Source of the DNA: Powellomyces hirtus | Lineage: Eukaryota; Chytridiomycota; Chytridiomycetes; Spizellomycetales; Powellomycetaceae | Length of the DNA stretch: 64,000 nucleotides | Direction of reading: 5' to 3' | Assembly: GCA_025526995.1 (NCBI GenBank) | Contig: JAHLKG010000025.1 | Span: forward strand, 62,001 to 126,000 | In this document: in pieces, positions 35,234-47,629 of the stretch | Layout of the letters: the number at the start of each line of letters is the position of its first letter | Numbering within the stretch: position 1 is the stretch's first letter | The notes under the pieces: generated by a model | Told to the model about the DNA's origin: nothing | The model's database searches: none | Seen by the model: only the letters and a program-made list of their open reading frames with translations | Position numbers and translations under genes: made by a program

Positions 35234-37718
35234 TTTTCAGAAACGAACGAACCAACGAACGACGAGCGACAAGGGAAAACAGGAGAAAAAAAAGAGAGTT
35301 GGGAAAAGAGGGGGGGCAGACGTGTAAGTGTGAAGTGGGAGTTGATCTGGGGGGCTGCTAAGAACAGTCTGCCTTTTATGAGGAGCGAGGAATCCTTTCC
35401 TCAACTTTCCTTTTCTCTTTTAAACACTTCAAATCAATCAAATTACGCGGTTAGGAAAAGAGAAATCACGTGGATGGAAGGAAGGGAGGCGTGGGGCACA
35501 GTCATGGAGTGGGCAGACGGGTGGATAAATATGGTATCCAAGCACCGCAGCCACATTTCGAGCCACATTCCAATGAAAGTCCATCCAATGTGGCTCTCCA
35601 GTGCAAACCCCAGCAAGCGCGTCTTCCTCGCAGAAGAAGGCGAATCGAGGTTGAGACTCATATATGCGAACGATGTGAACGAAGTGGTGGGGAGCGAGGC
35701 GGGGAAGAGCGGCGCGGGCGGCCGACCACCCTCTTCAGCGGGCGTTCCCGCGAAGCTGTGTTTTACACCAGCGGGCTTTCCTTGCTGAGTACGTCAGTAT
35801 CATGGAGACTGCCGGCCCCGGCGATCGACGTCAATCTCTCCTCGCACCGGGGGACAACATGCAGTTCGGAAATCACATTTCGGGCATGCCTGAAAGTGTC
35901 CGACCCATTCTCCCCGCCTGGTCCGTTTCTTGTTCGTCAGATGAGGTTGGTCGCGGGCGCTTGCTGGTATTGACCAGTATATTTGAAACCGCCGCCGCCG
36001 TCCGTGCACGCGCGCTAGTGGAATGATCACACGCTCCTCGTAGCGCCCTGATTGAGAAATCGCAGATTGGTATCATGGTCATCGATCGATTTTGCGCGGA
36101 AAGCATGGGCGAGCGCGAGGCACAAACCCAACATGACGTTGTCCCCGAACCTCATTCGAATCATTGTCATGTCCTTCGGAAAAGCGCAGCGGACAGCTCT
36201 GACAGCGTCCATAACCATCTAACCCTTCACCCTATGCCATGGGGACTCCCACGCCAGCAATCTGGTCAATGTCCTCACCACCAACGACCAACTCTTGCAG
36301 GGTTGGTCCGAAGTGGGCTTGTGGGCACGCATCACCTCGCCCAGCTCCCTGACCTCCAACCTCCTGCCTGCGTCTACAGCCCATCACTCACGCACCACTA
36401 CCAGCCTACTTTGCCGCCTCCCTCGTCCGAACAAGTAAAAGCTCACCAAAATTCGATCATCTGCATCAATAGTTAGCGGCAGCGGCATGAGACTCGCTAT
36501 ATTGAGCCCTGGGCAAATCTCACTGCTTGGAGAGGAAAAAGCGAACTCAGCAGGATATGAAGGCGCCATCAAAACTTGTACATTGCGATGCACATTTCTG
36601 GGTACGGAGCAGCTCGTCAGTAAACTCTCAACATGTGGAAACGAGAGTTGCCCATTTCAGCGGGGCGCTCATTTCGTGAGAATTTCTAAACGGCGTAAAT
36701 GAAATATTGCTCTTCCAGAATCCATCAGTGGAACCGCCTCCTCATTGAACTCTGTCGTGGCCCGTCGATCGTTTGTCTTGCTTCAATCGCCCTTACTTTT
36801 GGTTTTCCGCGCTGGGAACCTGCCATCGCTCGATATTCGATGGTAGGTTCCACTGAAATTTACTGTCGCTCATCAGGGTTGACGACCTTTTCCTGTCCGG
36901 CCGGCCCTCTGAAGCTCGAACCTATCAACAATATCATAGCCTCTGCCCCATCCGTCCTCCCCACAGAACAGCCAAGCTCTCAACCTGACCTGGTGGTAGG
37001 ATTTATCTCTCGTTATTCATGTTGATTTATCGTAGGTACACCCAAGGGTTGACGATGGTTCTCATGACTCTTTTGAGACAAGCTCATCCAAGTTTACTGC
37101 AGTACGGGCCCCGAAAACCACGGAGTTTACTGGCAAGAGCTACTACATCTGATCCACCAGGACAAACAATAGTGCCTTACAAGCTCAGCATTTCAGGCTC
37201 ATTAGACTCGATATAATGACATCTCGAGTCTGGTCACTATGACTCGGGTGCTTCAAGGCGATCCGACGAGTTCGCCCGAGACAACAATACCGGCCAAGTC
37301 GTCGATCCAAAGTCTAGAATTCAGTCGACGTCCCCATATTATAACGATGGAAAATTGCTTGAGCTGGCAGACTGAATAATATCTATGAGCCGAAAATGGC
37401 GATACATGAATGACATCTATGGACCCTTGCAATGGGCTGTCCAAACCACAGCAAATTTCAGGAAACTATGGAAGAGTTGCCTACAACTTGACAGTTGACA
37501 ACATACAGGGCATGCTTCTGTCCTGGCATATCAAACCGGCAAGGTTCGGGGTGCGAGACATGAGCGAAAGAGGATGATGTTGAAAAGAGGGCGCAGAACT
37601 GTATTTCGCTCGTTATTTTTCAACATGTCATATAAAACGTCGTGTCTCGCAAACAACGCAATAAACACGAGACGCAGACGCAATGAGAAATATAGGGGGC
37701 AGGAGGATAAATATTATT
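35234..37718. other. Long intergenic interval, possibly holding an unrecognised gene
   Basis: No known family is seen. Several short frames on both strands look protein-like (for example near 35800-36030 and 36240-36430, +), but none could be chained into a complete gene. The most coherent piece is described separately at 36699-37152. Confidence 0.35.
36699..37152 (+). other. Possible last two exons of an unrecognised gene
   Basis: An open frame to 36995 ends at a GTAGGA donor in phase 0. A TTTATCGTAG acceptor leads to a frame starting at 37036 that reads VHPRVDDGSHDSFETSSSKF and ends in TGKSYYI with TGA at 37150-37152. The upstream exon structure could not be resolved, because two frames are open across 36710-36840. 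No domain is recognised. It could also be chance open sequence. Confidence 0.25.
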
Positions 37719-40542
37719 TCAGCGCCCACCGCTTCTTCCGACAATGAAGGACAACCGGCGGTCAAACAGGCTGAAGCCTTGCGGGCCCGGGATGGGTTCC
37801 CGGTGGTCACGCGATTGTCGCTGTTGATGTTCTTGTTGTTGCTCCAATGAAGCGGGCTTCATGTGAGCGGCGATGGGGTGCCGCGCAAGTGGGCGATGGT
37901 GATGCTGGGGATGATTGAGAGGGCGGAAGCCAGGCGGGATCGTGGTGGTTGGCATCGTTGCCACTGCATCCGGGCTGGCGAGGAATGGTGTTACCGTTCG
38001 ATTATCTCGAACGGCAGAGTCCGTTCCGACTTCAAGCTCGGGTTGAGGCTGACGTGCAAACATCTGCCAAGCGGGTGCACCCACGACGCGTGATTCAAGA
38101 GCAGAAACCGCACCAGTTGCCGGCCGGCGAACGACGGCTCCGCAAGTGCTGGCGCTGCTGTCTACGGCAGTAGTCATGTCAAAGTCGAGACCTGTAAGAA
38201 AAGGGCTATACCACTGCGGGTGATTCGCTTGTCGCTGGTGATTACGGTCGTTTCGAAGGTTGTCGTCGTCAGGCTGGCTATCATTACATACGTTTATCAG
38301 CTGTCTCGACTCTTCCAAGACATCTTCATAGCTGGGAGGTGGGGATGGCGTAGGGTTGATCCGGTGCGTTGCGACTTCCAGGACAGCCCCGAGAACTTGC
38401 TTTTTGTGCTCAGGTCTCCATTTCCCGGGGTCTTGTGTATCTGGGCTATCCTGGTGTGGTCGAGTCAGGTGAGATGGGGAGGGCGGTTGATGTTCAGGGG
38501 CGCGAGGCTTGGCCGTGGTGGGAGGGAGGGAAGCTGTCGGTCGAGGGGGCATGAGGTTGGGTTTGCTGCTGACCGAGCGAGCACCTGCCGCAATCGGTGT
38601 GGACTGGCTCCGCGAGTGTGTGGCCCTGGTAGCTGGTACCGCTAGAGTGCTAGCCGGTGTTTTGGCTGTGACGGGTAGTGGGTCGGAATCCGCGCGCGAA
38701 ACGAAGGCGGAATTTGTGGGAAGATGAGAGACGGAAGCTGAGTGACGGACCTCACGGGCATCGCGAACGCGTTTTGTAAGGGGAGGCGTGGTCGTAGCAG
38801 TCGACGATGTGAGGAGAGCCTCTCGCGAGAGAGTCTTGCTGACGCCAGGAAATTTCCCGCGCCCTCTCTTTCTGCTGTCTGAAACGGGCGGCGATGGGGA
38901 AAGTGGAGGAAAGCCATTTCTAGACATCATTTTCGGCGGTGCCGTAGGGGCGTTCATGATGAGGCTAGGTGTGGTTTCCGCAGTCAACTGAGGAGGGACC
39001 GACAAGTTGCGGGTGTGTCGAGTCTTCCGACCGTGATGTGATGGGGATGATGACGAGGTCGATGAGGAATGCGTCGATAGAGGGGATATTGAGGGTACGG
39101 AAGATCCAGAGGACTCGGAAGAGGTTGATAAGGTGCGTGGTGTATCGTGCTCAGCCGATGTAGCGGCCTCGCTGGGTTGAATCGGTGTAAGATCCAGTAC
39201 CGGTTGTGCATCCAGTTTGTTCTCTTCTACGGCAGCAGAGTTTTGGTACGGTGGTGTAGCCAATGGTGGTGGGGACGACTGTGATGCCGGAATACACTTC
39301 CGGATGTCCGTCCGCGGTGATTTGGTATTGTGCGCCCGAACGATTTTGCAAACGGGCTTGGACGTGCCATCCTTGCTCCGTGCAGAAATGAACCATGAGG
39401 TCCGTCCTACTTTCGTTCCGAAAGAACCAACAAAACGTGATGCACGCTAGTTCCAGAGAGAATGAAAAAAAAAATAAGATGCTTGATATCCGAATTATGC
39501 AATTTCCCTTCAAATGGCATCAGCCTTGTAAATAAGCATGTTCCCTGTCGCCAACATTGAGAATCCTTCGTGCTTGGCATCGAGCTCCATCCAACATTCC
39601 CTCCATGGTTGCCTATCGCCAATGACCCATCCGCATCACACTGAGCCCATCACTTTTCCTTTTGCGTAATAGGTGATACACTCGAGGTACATCTTCCCAA
39701 CCGTACTCCATCGCATTCGATGTCATTCCGAAAAGCACGCTTTTTGCGACATCGCCTGAAACGCATCTTGTCTTCCATTCAATCTCCATGGACTCCTTGC
39801 CGCGCACCAACCACCCAGCTTGGCTCCGTTCAACAACTCCATTGTTGCGTCACTTGCGACGCTTGCTGGAGATCTCACTGCTCCACCAAATCCCTTTTCT
39901 AAACCCTACACCATTCTGGCACCTCACTTGTGAGGGAAAAACGCTTACCTTGACATATCTTTTCCGTTTCATTATCAACGCTCCGAGAAATGCTGCAAAC
40001 AGCATGGTTGCAAGAGCAGTTCCCCAAAATGAAGTTACATCCATTCCATGTTTATCTAAGGCTTTCGTCGCGGGATGTCCACCGAGATTGCTGTTTGGGG
40101 ATATATCCATTGTCGCATCCACAGTCGAATCCATTTTAGATTCGACATTGTCGTCCAGATCAATGCAGAGATCCACATCCGGAGCTGTTGTCGTTGTCGT
40201 CGATGTAATCGTCGTGGTGGCAACAGGAGCAGCCTCATCCGCCGCAGCAGCGAGAGGCGCCGTCGTCTTCCTGTGTATAGACGACGATGCTAGGCGGGCG
40301 GGGTCGTGCCACGGGAAACTCTCCCCATAGTAGGGTTCTCCGTTGAGTGCAGCTTGATACCAGTTTTTGACAGAGAAAGTAAAGACGCCATTGACCAGAA
40401 AGTACTCGTCATCGGGATCATTGTTGGCGGTAAAGAATTGAGCAGAGGAGAGTTGCGTGAAGAGAAGCGTAGCGAGGAGAAAGCGAATCAGCAGGTTTCC
40501 CACGCGGCGACTGTGTGTGGGAGGACGTCTTGTCGATGGCAT
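37719..40542 (-). CDS. Predicted type I membrane protein with Ser/Pro-rich cytoplasmic tail and PPSY motif
   Basis: Model of two exons, 40542-39949 and 39446-37719, giving 773 aa. Exon 1 starts MPSTRRPP and has a signal peptide with cleavage likely after about residue 34 (LLFTQLSSA). A lumenal/extracellular part of about 135 residues (FTFSVKNWYQAALNGEPYYG) and a single helix near 173-191 (ALATMLFAAFLGALIM) follow, with a stop-transfer KRKR. Exon 2 has no ATG in its long frame before codon 160, so it must be reached by splicing. The TAG acceptor at 39448-39447, preceded by a strong polypyrimidine tract, joins it in phase after a 502-nt intron. The tail is Ser/Thr/Pro-rich and basic, with PPPSYEDV near residue 575 (a PPxY ligand for Rsp5/Nedd4 WW domains). 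The two-exon link is an inference; two separate genes are possible. Confidence 0.5.
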
Positions 40543-41173
40543 TGCAGACTCTCCTCATTCGCGAGAACTTGGAAACAGTACGAATACAAGGAAGGAGTCG
40601 AGAAAGACGACAACCGAGTGACTTCGTTCACTGTTACGCCGGCGGGAGCCAGCCAGAGAGCGAAAGCAAAACGGGAAGATGCAATTGAAGAAAGACCTTC
40701 TTTGCTTGCGCTCGTTTCCTGCCTCCCTCGTTGAGAAGCGCGAAAGCGAAAAGTCGCGTGTGGCTTGGCTACCACGACGTGAAAGAACACTTGCCCACGG
40801 ATCCCCCTTTTTTCACTGTCCTCTATAGAAAGATAGATTAGAAAGATGCTCCTTCATCCCACGGGACTGACGGACTGGCTGGCTGGCTAAATTGGGCTCG
40901 ATCCGGGCCGCGTGGGATGAATAGTATATTCTTGTCATTTTTCTCACCTCGAAAACAACGCGCAAAGTTCCTCGTGACACTGCAACCTCATGTATGGATC
41001 CTGCTGTTGAGTTCATGGGTGCAGCATCAATACCCACTACCGGTTTCTCTTTTCTCTCGTCAACATCCGACTAGTCGGAGCAGTGTTGCACCCGGTCGTT
41101 GTGGGGCGTACCAAATGACAATTTCTCCAGGTCTAGCATTTTCCCCACGGCCCGATATGATACTGTACCTTTT

Positions 41174-41204
<31 letters not shown>

Positions 41205-41678
41205 CGGAGTGGTCTCCAGTTCTTGTGCATAGATATTCTCGTACATCCTCTTGCGATGCTGCTACGATTCTCCCGCTTTCAAGTCACTGGCCAAAGGTGT
41301 TTTACATTCCCATACATCAATTGTTCTTTTCCGAAGCTTCTGTTGAAAAGGGTGAAATCCTGGAAAAAAAAAGGAACTCTGAATTCCTTGGGATGACGTC
41401 CAATGGCCATCCATGCCATCGCACTCAAAACGACAAACGATGGCAGGAAAACAAAACAAGAAGATACAATTGGATTTCTTAAATACGGTGCAAGAACAGA
41501 GACAAAAAGCAAAAAAAATGCACGCTGACAACAATCACACACAAACACACACACGCCCACACATTTTCAGGAGAAGACCACCGTCACTGACACGACACAG
41601 AAGATAAATAAAGTTGCTGCGCTCAAAAGTGCTTGCTTAGGGTTGGTCGAGTCGAATGACGCATGTTGGGACCCTCTT
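40543..41678. other. Intergenic with long T tract
   Basis: Upstream region of the membrane-protein gene and 3' flank of the Q-rich gene. Contains a run of about 26 T at 41179-41204. No gene is supported. Confidence 0.4.
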
Positions 41679-42021
41679 TTAACCACGCTTCTTGTCCGCA
41701 TCTGACGACGAGCCTCCCATGACAATGTCCAACCACGCGCTTCCGCGTTTGGCTGGAACCCAAGCGCTTCCCGAGTTCGCGGTAGATGGTCCGGTACCTG
41801 ATGTTGTCGTCGTCGTCGTTCCGCCAGTGGAGCGCGCAGGGGGAGGGGCGGGGCGGGTAGCCGGGGATGACAGCAAGGCAGCTATTCCGGGACCGTGCTG
41901 CTGCTGATGCTGTTGATGCTGGTGAGGTGGCTGCTGTGGTGGTAGCGGTTGTTGGAGATGCTGCTGCTGGTGTAATCGGAGCTGTTGTTGCTGATGATGT
42001 GGGGGAGGGGGTATATGCTGC

Positions 42022-42070
<49 letters not shown>

Positions 42071-42149
42071 GCAGCAGCAGCTGCTGCTGCAAAGCCTGTT
42101 GGTGCTGCTGCTGCTGAGCTGCCTGCTCACGATGGTAATGAGACTGAGG

Positions 42150-42184
<35 letters not shown>

Positions 42185-45100
42185 GCTGTTGGTGGATGGC
42201 ACCTGGATGAGCAAACCCTTCCGGAAAGGAGCGGGAACCACTCCTGGCGTGGTGAGGATGTCGGTGAGATGGCGGCGGCTGATAATGCGCCGGCTGGCTG
42301 TGCTCATGCGGATGCTGAGAATGATGTTGCGGCTGCTGGTGGCGTTGCTGCTGTTGCTGCTGCAAATGGTGTTGCCCGCCAATATACGGCGGAACCGCCG
42401 TAAACGCCGAGGGAAGTCCCATGCTGGAAGATGAGAACGCTGGGGCAATAGGGTGCAGTGCCGGCGCCAGAAGCGGTAGTTGCTGAAGTCTCGAGGCGGA
42501 GGAAGATGGTTGGCTCGAAGACACAAATTCTTCTCTCGCCAAACCGCGTTCGTCAGAGTACTGCTGTTGAAGGGGGTCCTGTTCTTGCTGCTGTTGAGCA
42601 GCACGCTTCGGCGCAAGTTTCTTCGGCACTTTTGGTGTCTTTGTAGCCTTGCCGCCACTTCCTTTGGTCGCTTTCGTAGTTGCAGCGCCTGGCGCCGCCG
42701 GTGCTTGTTGAGGGGTGGTCGGTGGTGCTGGTGGCGCCTGCTGTTGCAAGTGATGCGGCTGGTGATGAGCGGGAATTTCCGAGCCACGGCGTGACGGCGG
42801 TTGCACCTGGTGCTGGAAAGAATGATGCGGGGGATGCTGTTGATGGGGATCATACTGACCATGTGACTGATGGTGCTGTTGCTCTGCGGGTGACGGGTGT
42901 GAGTGTTGCGAAGCAGCTGACGATGGGTGAGGATGCGCGGGTGGGGGTTGAGAATACGCATAAAATCCTGACGGTACACCCTCCATGAACACAGGTCCAG
43001 GATGCGGGATAGCCGGCGCATAAACAATCCTGACCCCGTCAGCAATCTGCATGGGCAGGCTTGCGGGCATCGACTGACCGGAGGTGCTGACCCCGGGTCC
43101 GATCATTGTATGAAACATGGCCGATGTGGGGTGGGGAAGAATGTGTTGGGGGTGCGATTGTGAGATAGATGATCGTCTACGGGAGTCTGAAGCACCCGCC
43201 GCCGACATCTGGTGACTTTGCGGTGGACTTCCCGGCTGCAATTGCATCAACGCGATATTCGGGTCCCCGTATGCCACATACCCTGGAATTGGATGCGCCA
43301 TCGACATGGGACGATTGTGGTGATGCACCATCATGGGATCAGCAGGCGTCATAAAGCGAGGGCTACCGCTGCTACCACCAACGATATAGCCTCCGCCGTC
43401 TGGAAGCGTCACGTATCCTGCCGGAGCGAGGGAGACAGGCGTCGGGGCTGAATGTAGCGACCCTCTTCTTGGCATTATGTTCGATCCCCGCCGAGAACTG
43501 GACGCCGAGCCCGGAGTATCAAATGGCGTCGAATGACTTCCTCCTTCTACTAGTAAGAAGCCACCGGGCGTCGAGGCTGTTCGTCGGTGCAAAGAGGCAG
43601 ACGCGACCCCTGCAACCGTAGGCTTGACAGCTTTCTTGCGCTGGGCGGCTGCCTTTTTTTTGGGCTCAGATTTGGGGGGCGAGGATTTGGAATGAGACTC
43701 CATCGGTATTGCCTGTGTGTTACTGGCAAACGAAGGAGTCTCTGACAGAAATTCCGTAGGTTTCTTCATGGACAATCGAGGGGATTCGTCTGATGAGTCA
43801 CCTTCCTCGTAGATATCGTTATCATCGACTTTCTTCCTGGGCACAGTCATCATAACAACAGGAGGAGGAGGCAATGCTACAACATCCAGGGGCGCGATCG
43901 GTCGCACAGATGTTGAAGCCATGGCTGCTATTTTAGGCGTACTTTGATCGCCAGAAACCGATGTTGATGTGCTTTTCCCCCTCTTTCGTGACGTCCCTTT
44001 TTGGGGCGAAGCCTTGGAAGACCCAGGGGAGTCATGAGTATTGCTAGATGTGGTGCTGCCTTGTTGTACCGAGGATGCCTTCCTATGAAAGGGCTTGCCT
44101 TTCGAAGTTTTCGCGGCTTCGGCCATAGCGTTCGTGCGTGGGACATTGGAAACTGTATCCATGGCCATTGTTCCGCCTTCCGTAGGAGTCGTGGTTTGTG
44201 ATAAACTTTTGCCGAGCTTGGTTGACCGCTCAAGTCCATCACTGATTCCATTTGATTTTGCAACATTTCGCCGTGCCTCGGGCAAGTCGAACCGTTCTGA
44301 TTTCAAGCGCAAAGTTTGCGGCTCTTTTGTGACTGGTTCGGATTTGGTCGTTTGCAACTGGGAAGCATGACTGATGAGATCTGATGAGACGGAAGCGGGC
44401 AGGTTTGAATTCTTTGCCTGCGCCGTGAGTTTCGAGTCGGATGTTGCTGGCCTGTCAACATCCATCGGATCGTCTGCTAATGTGAGAGTAATCCTTCTCG
44501 CCGCCAGATCCTCCTGGATGACCCCATCTGCAGAAGATCTCGAATCACCTGCCGGCCGCGCGGATATGACCATATCGTCAGTGGGCCCCTGGGCAACGGG
44601 CGATGGATTCGATCTCGTCTCATCCAGGTCCATTGGTTCGGCCGAAGATTCCGGCGAATCGTCGCTTTCCTTTTGGACGGCCATAGTACATTCCGCACTC
44701 AGCGCGCCTTTGGCCGCGATCCTACTCGCAATGCTATCAGTTTGTGCGTCATTGGAGTCTGTGTGCCGATCCGTCTGGCTGTCCCCGGCTTGGATATCAT
44801 TCGACTGCAGAGTGTCCACACGTGATTTCGACAATGCTCTCGACCCCTGTTTCTCGCTTCTTTGTAGCGAGGGAAAACGGGCCAAGACTTCATGGCCCCT
44901 GCCTTCTTTGGGAACTGCAGGCGTGGAATTCGGCGTTTCGTACTGAGCATTGGAGCCAGTATTGGATGGGTCATGATCTGAACGACTCTTCACATCAGGT
45001 AGTTGCGTGCTGTTCTCCATCTGGATTTCCGCACCCAAATGAACTGCTTCATGAGAGCCATTCTTCCCTCCAGCCTCGTCAAATGAACTGGGAGTACTTT

Positions 45101-45659
45101 CGGCAAAACTGGACGTGGCCTTTTTCAGCCGAATCCCTTTCGGCATGTGCGCCATTAATTCGGTAAACGATTTCTTACGGGCGGGTAAGCCATCCGCACC
45201 ATGATCTGGTGAACTGCTCCCTGCAGATCCGGTGCCAACCGATTGTGGTGGTATTAGAGGACTCGCATCCCGAACTGGAGTGAAGCTTCCGGCACCTGGT
45301 GCCGAGTCTCCTACTGCTCCTGGGCTTTTCACATGAATTCCCAGACTTTGTCGTCGATCTGAAACGCCGTCACTAGGCATAGAGAGTCGGCGAGTGCTTG
45401 AGTCACCGCTACCCCTATGCCCCCATTGCGCGCTGCCGCGGGCTATGATGTCCTGGTCTGCAAGACCACCGGGCGATGTTGAATAAAATTTGTCAAGGTG
45501 TGCTTGTCGATCGCCACTGTTCCTGCTAGTGTCAACACTCATCCCGTATTCTGACACGGTGCTCCCCGACGACGACTTCCGGTGATGACCATGAGAACTA
45601 TCTCTCGAGTGATCAACTGATGGTGGATGTTCGTATGCTGGAGTCGATGGAACGTTCAT
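41679..45659 (-). CDS. Large disordered Gln/Ser/Pro/His-rich protein with repeated RRxS sites
   Basis: Intronless frame of 1,326 aa, ATG at 45659 and TAA at 41679-41681. Residues 1-900 are Ser/Pro/Asp-rich without recognised domains. They include Lys-rich patches (e.g. KKKAAAQRKKAVK) that could be nuclear signals. At least six RRxS sites (RRLSMP, RRQSLG, RRGSNI, RRGSLH, RRSSIS, RRGSEI) fit PKA/basophilic kinase sites, and RRLSMP also fits a 14-3-3 mode-1 site. From about 900 the protein is Pro/His/Gln-rich, with polyQ blocks built from long pure CAA runs (42025-42072, 42150-42190) and mixed CAG/CAA. The overall composition resembles fungal transcriptional co-regulators or RNP-granule scaffolds, but no DNA- or RNA-binding domain is seen. 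Function is unknown. Confidence 0.8.
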
Positions 45660-45810
45660 TGTCGAACTCTTGCGTTCATGTGGGTGACGAGGGGGCAGCG
45701 AGATATTTTGCTCTCGGAGCTTCCAGAAAGATCGAATGCTGTCGGTCCAACTCAGTAGCTACAGAAGCGGCGATTAGACTTGCGATCACGTGCATAACTA
45801 ATTATTGCAG

Positions 45811-47629
45811 CTACGATACCATCTCCTTAGACACGCCATTCAGAATCGCCAGCTTGGTATCTTGAAGCACCGTGATGTCATTTGCCATATCTTTGTCGTC
45901 TCTGCGGAATGGATGTCAACGGTATGCTGTAATGTGCGTGGGCCCATGCCGGGTCCATACCGGAAACGGATGAAGCGCCACCCTCCACGGCGCTCCTTCC
46001 CCACGTAGCCGATTTCCCACACGTAAGTCGGCCAATCAGCGTCCCACCGGAATTCCCCTATTCGCCCATCAGGGGGTGAGATTCTCCATCTAACATAAGA
46101 TGCACGTCAGAACAAAGGCAACAACATCCCACATGGTTTTCTGCAATCTTACTGCGCAGCGACTTCGGTTTCGATGGACAGGCGGTCGTGGAACCTGTGG
46201 TGTCCGTTTTCACCAATGAATAACGAGTACTGAGGTTTCCGATCCATGTCGTAGTCAACTTTGATTTGGAAGTCAATTGTCATCAACTCAGGCGGTTTCC
46301 ACTTCAGTCTGTAGAGTTGGGCATAAGGTCACAAGACAGCCGGCAAACATCCCTCGAGAGCTCCTACATTTTTGCACATGTTCCCGGCGTGTATGGAAGA
46401 TTGACGGATGTGAAAATCAGCCCATCATTGCCATGCTTTTGCTTCGTAATGTCCTCGAAGACTCTGCTCATTCCATACGATCGTTGCTGGGCCTTGATGG
46501 CAAGGCTAAATAACAGGACATCAGCTCGTCAATTCACCTCGTAATAGTAGCATACTAGACATACCGAAAGGGCTGATGGCTTCTCAGTTCCGGATTATTC
46601 TTCAGGTGAGCTTCATACGGTGCTTGCACGTCACGCTGAAAGATGCCGAGACGCCTGCTGTAATTTTCGTGCGTGTGCTTTTCGCCGTTACTGAACATGA
46701 AGTCGAACACCAAGTATGTGAGAGTTCGCTGCCGTATCCGGACATGAATCAATTGTTCTGTCATGAGATTGACGGAATGAAAACGATGAACGCAGACATC
46801 CCATCAGAATCTTACGTGTGCTCCAACGACATCCACTACCAATTCCCCGTCAAGCAATGTATGATTATGAAACTTGATGGAGTCACCCGGCAAGCGGGGA
46901 AGAGGAAACTGCATCTTGTCAATATAATGCAGTTGATTCATCCGATCAATCTATAGTCAACTGCGTTCAAAGGCTGTAAAGAACACCGAACAACAAGTCC
47001 TGGCCGCAACCATACCATGAAGGTCGCTGGTCCTTTCTGGGTGACCATAAGCAGCATGAGATATCGCACGCCGTCGCTCTTTTCACAAACATAGTAGTCT
47101 TCTCGCTCCAACGATTGCAGGTGATCTCGGGTCAGCGCAACTGGTTGTGCACCGGGAAATCTGGTAGAGGACGGCGTCAGAGACGATAAAGCAGCAGAAA
47201 AATCGTAGCGGAAACCTCGAAGACCGCACCCTCCCACGTCCCTCCTTCCGCATCATTGTCGCCCAAAATCCGAATGCAAAACATATCGCGCTCTGGGTCA
47301 TAGAGCGTTTCCGTGTCAAACGTCCCTGTATTCCCGGTACCGTTATCCACGCGTTACCCGCCAGGTATGGTCCCGCTCCTCCCAAAAACTCGGCATTGAT
47401 CCCCCGTGAGAAGCAGCCCCCCCCCCCCCCCGCCCCACCGTTCTTAAAGTTCGTGGTCTACGTACCCGTCGTTTTTGTATCCTAGCAGATCTTTTATTTT
47501 ATGTCTCAAGTCATTCGCGTAGTCCTGCTGCACGGCAATTCCGATCTTTGAAGGAAGGAGCAAATGGGATGAATTTTCTTCGTGGCCAGTAGGCATCCTT
47601 GTATGCGGTGATATAGGGGCCGTGGACAT
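45811..47629 (-). CDS. CEG1: mRNA-capping enzyme guanylyltransferase (alpha subunit)
   Basis: Transfers GMP to the 5' diphosphate end of nascent mRNA in the nucleus. Eight exons, 47629-47466, 47160-47016, 46950-46816, 46728-46565, 46505-46368, 46308-46153, 46089-45961 and 45901-45811, give 373 aa in phase. All nucleotidyltransferase motifs are present: the active-site Lys82 in CEKSDGVRYLMLL (KxDG), HTLLDGELVVD, TYLVFDFMFSNGE, NDGLIFTSVNLPYTPGT and LKWKPPELMTIDF. The OB-fold closure has GRIGEFRWD and WRFIRFRDDK. The ATG at 47629 precedes LRHKIKDLLGYKNDG, which joins directly to FPGAQPVALTRDHL as in the family. It is a stand-alone alpha subunit without a triphosphatase domain, as in fungi. Intron 1 (305 nt) is unusually long and contains an extra coding-like stretch. 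Exon 4 uses the acceptor at 46730-46729, because the upstream CAG would break the frame. Confidence 0.94.

Noticed and set aside
33389..35788. 799-codon open frame on the + strand, rich in Leu and Val
   Set aside because: It is the antisense reading of the CAG/CAA and GCN repeats of the minus-strand zinc-ribbon gene; polyLeu/polyVal from complementary triplets, no domain.
37530..37565. GGTTCGGGGTGCGAG resembling a tRNA T-arm
   Set aside because: No matching acceptor stem, D-arm or anticodon arm could be found around it.
41867..42434. Plus-strand frames with polyVal, polyLeu and polyAla
   Set aside because: Shadows of the polyQ-coding strand of the 1,326-residue protein.
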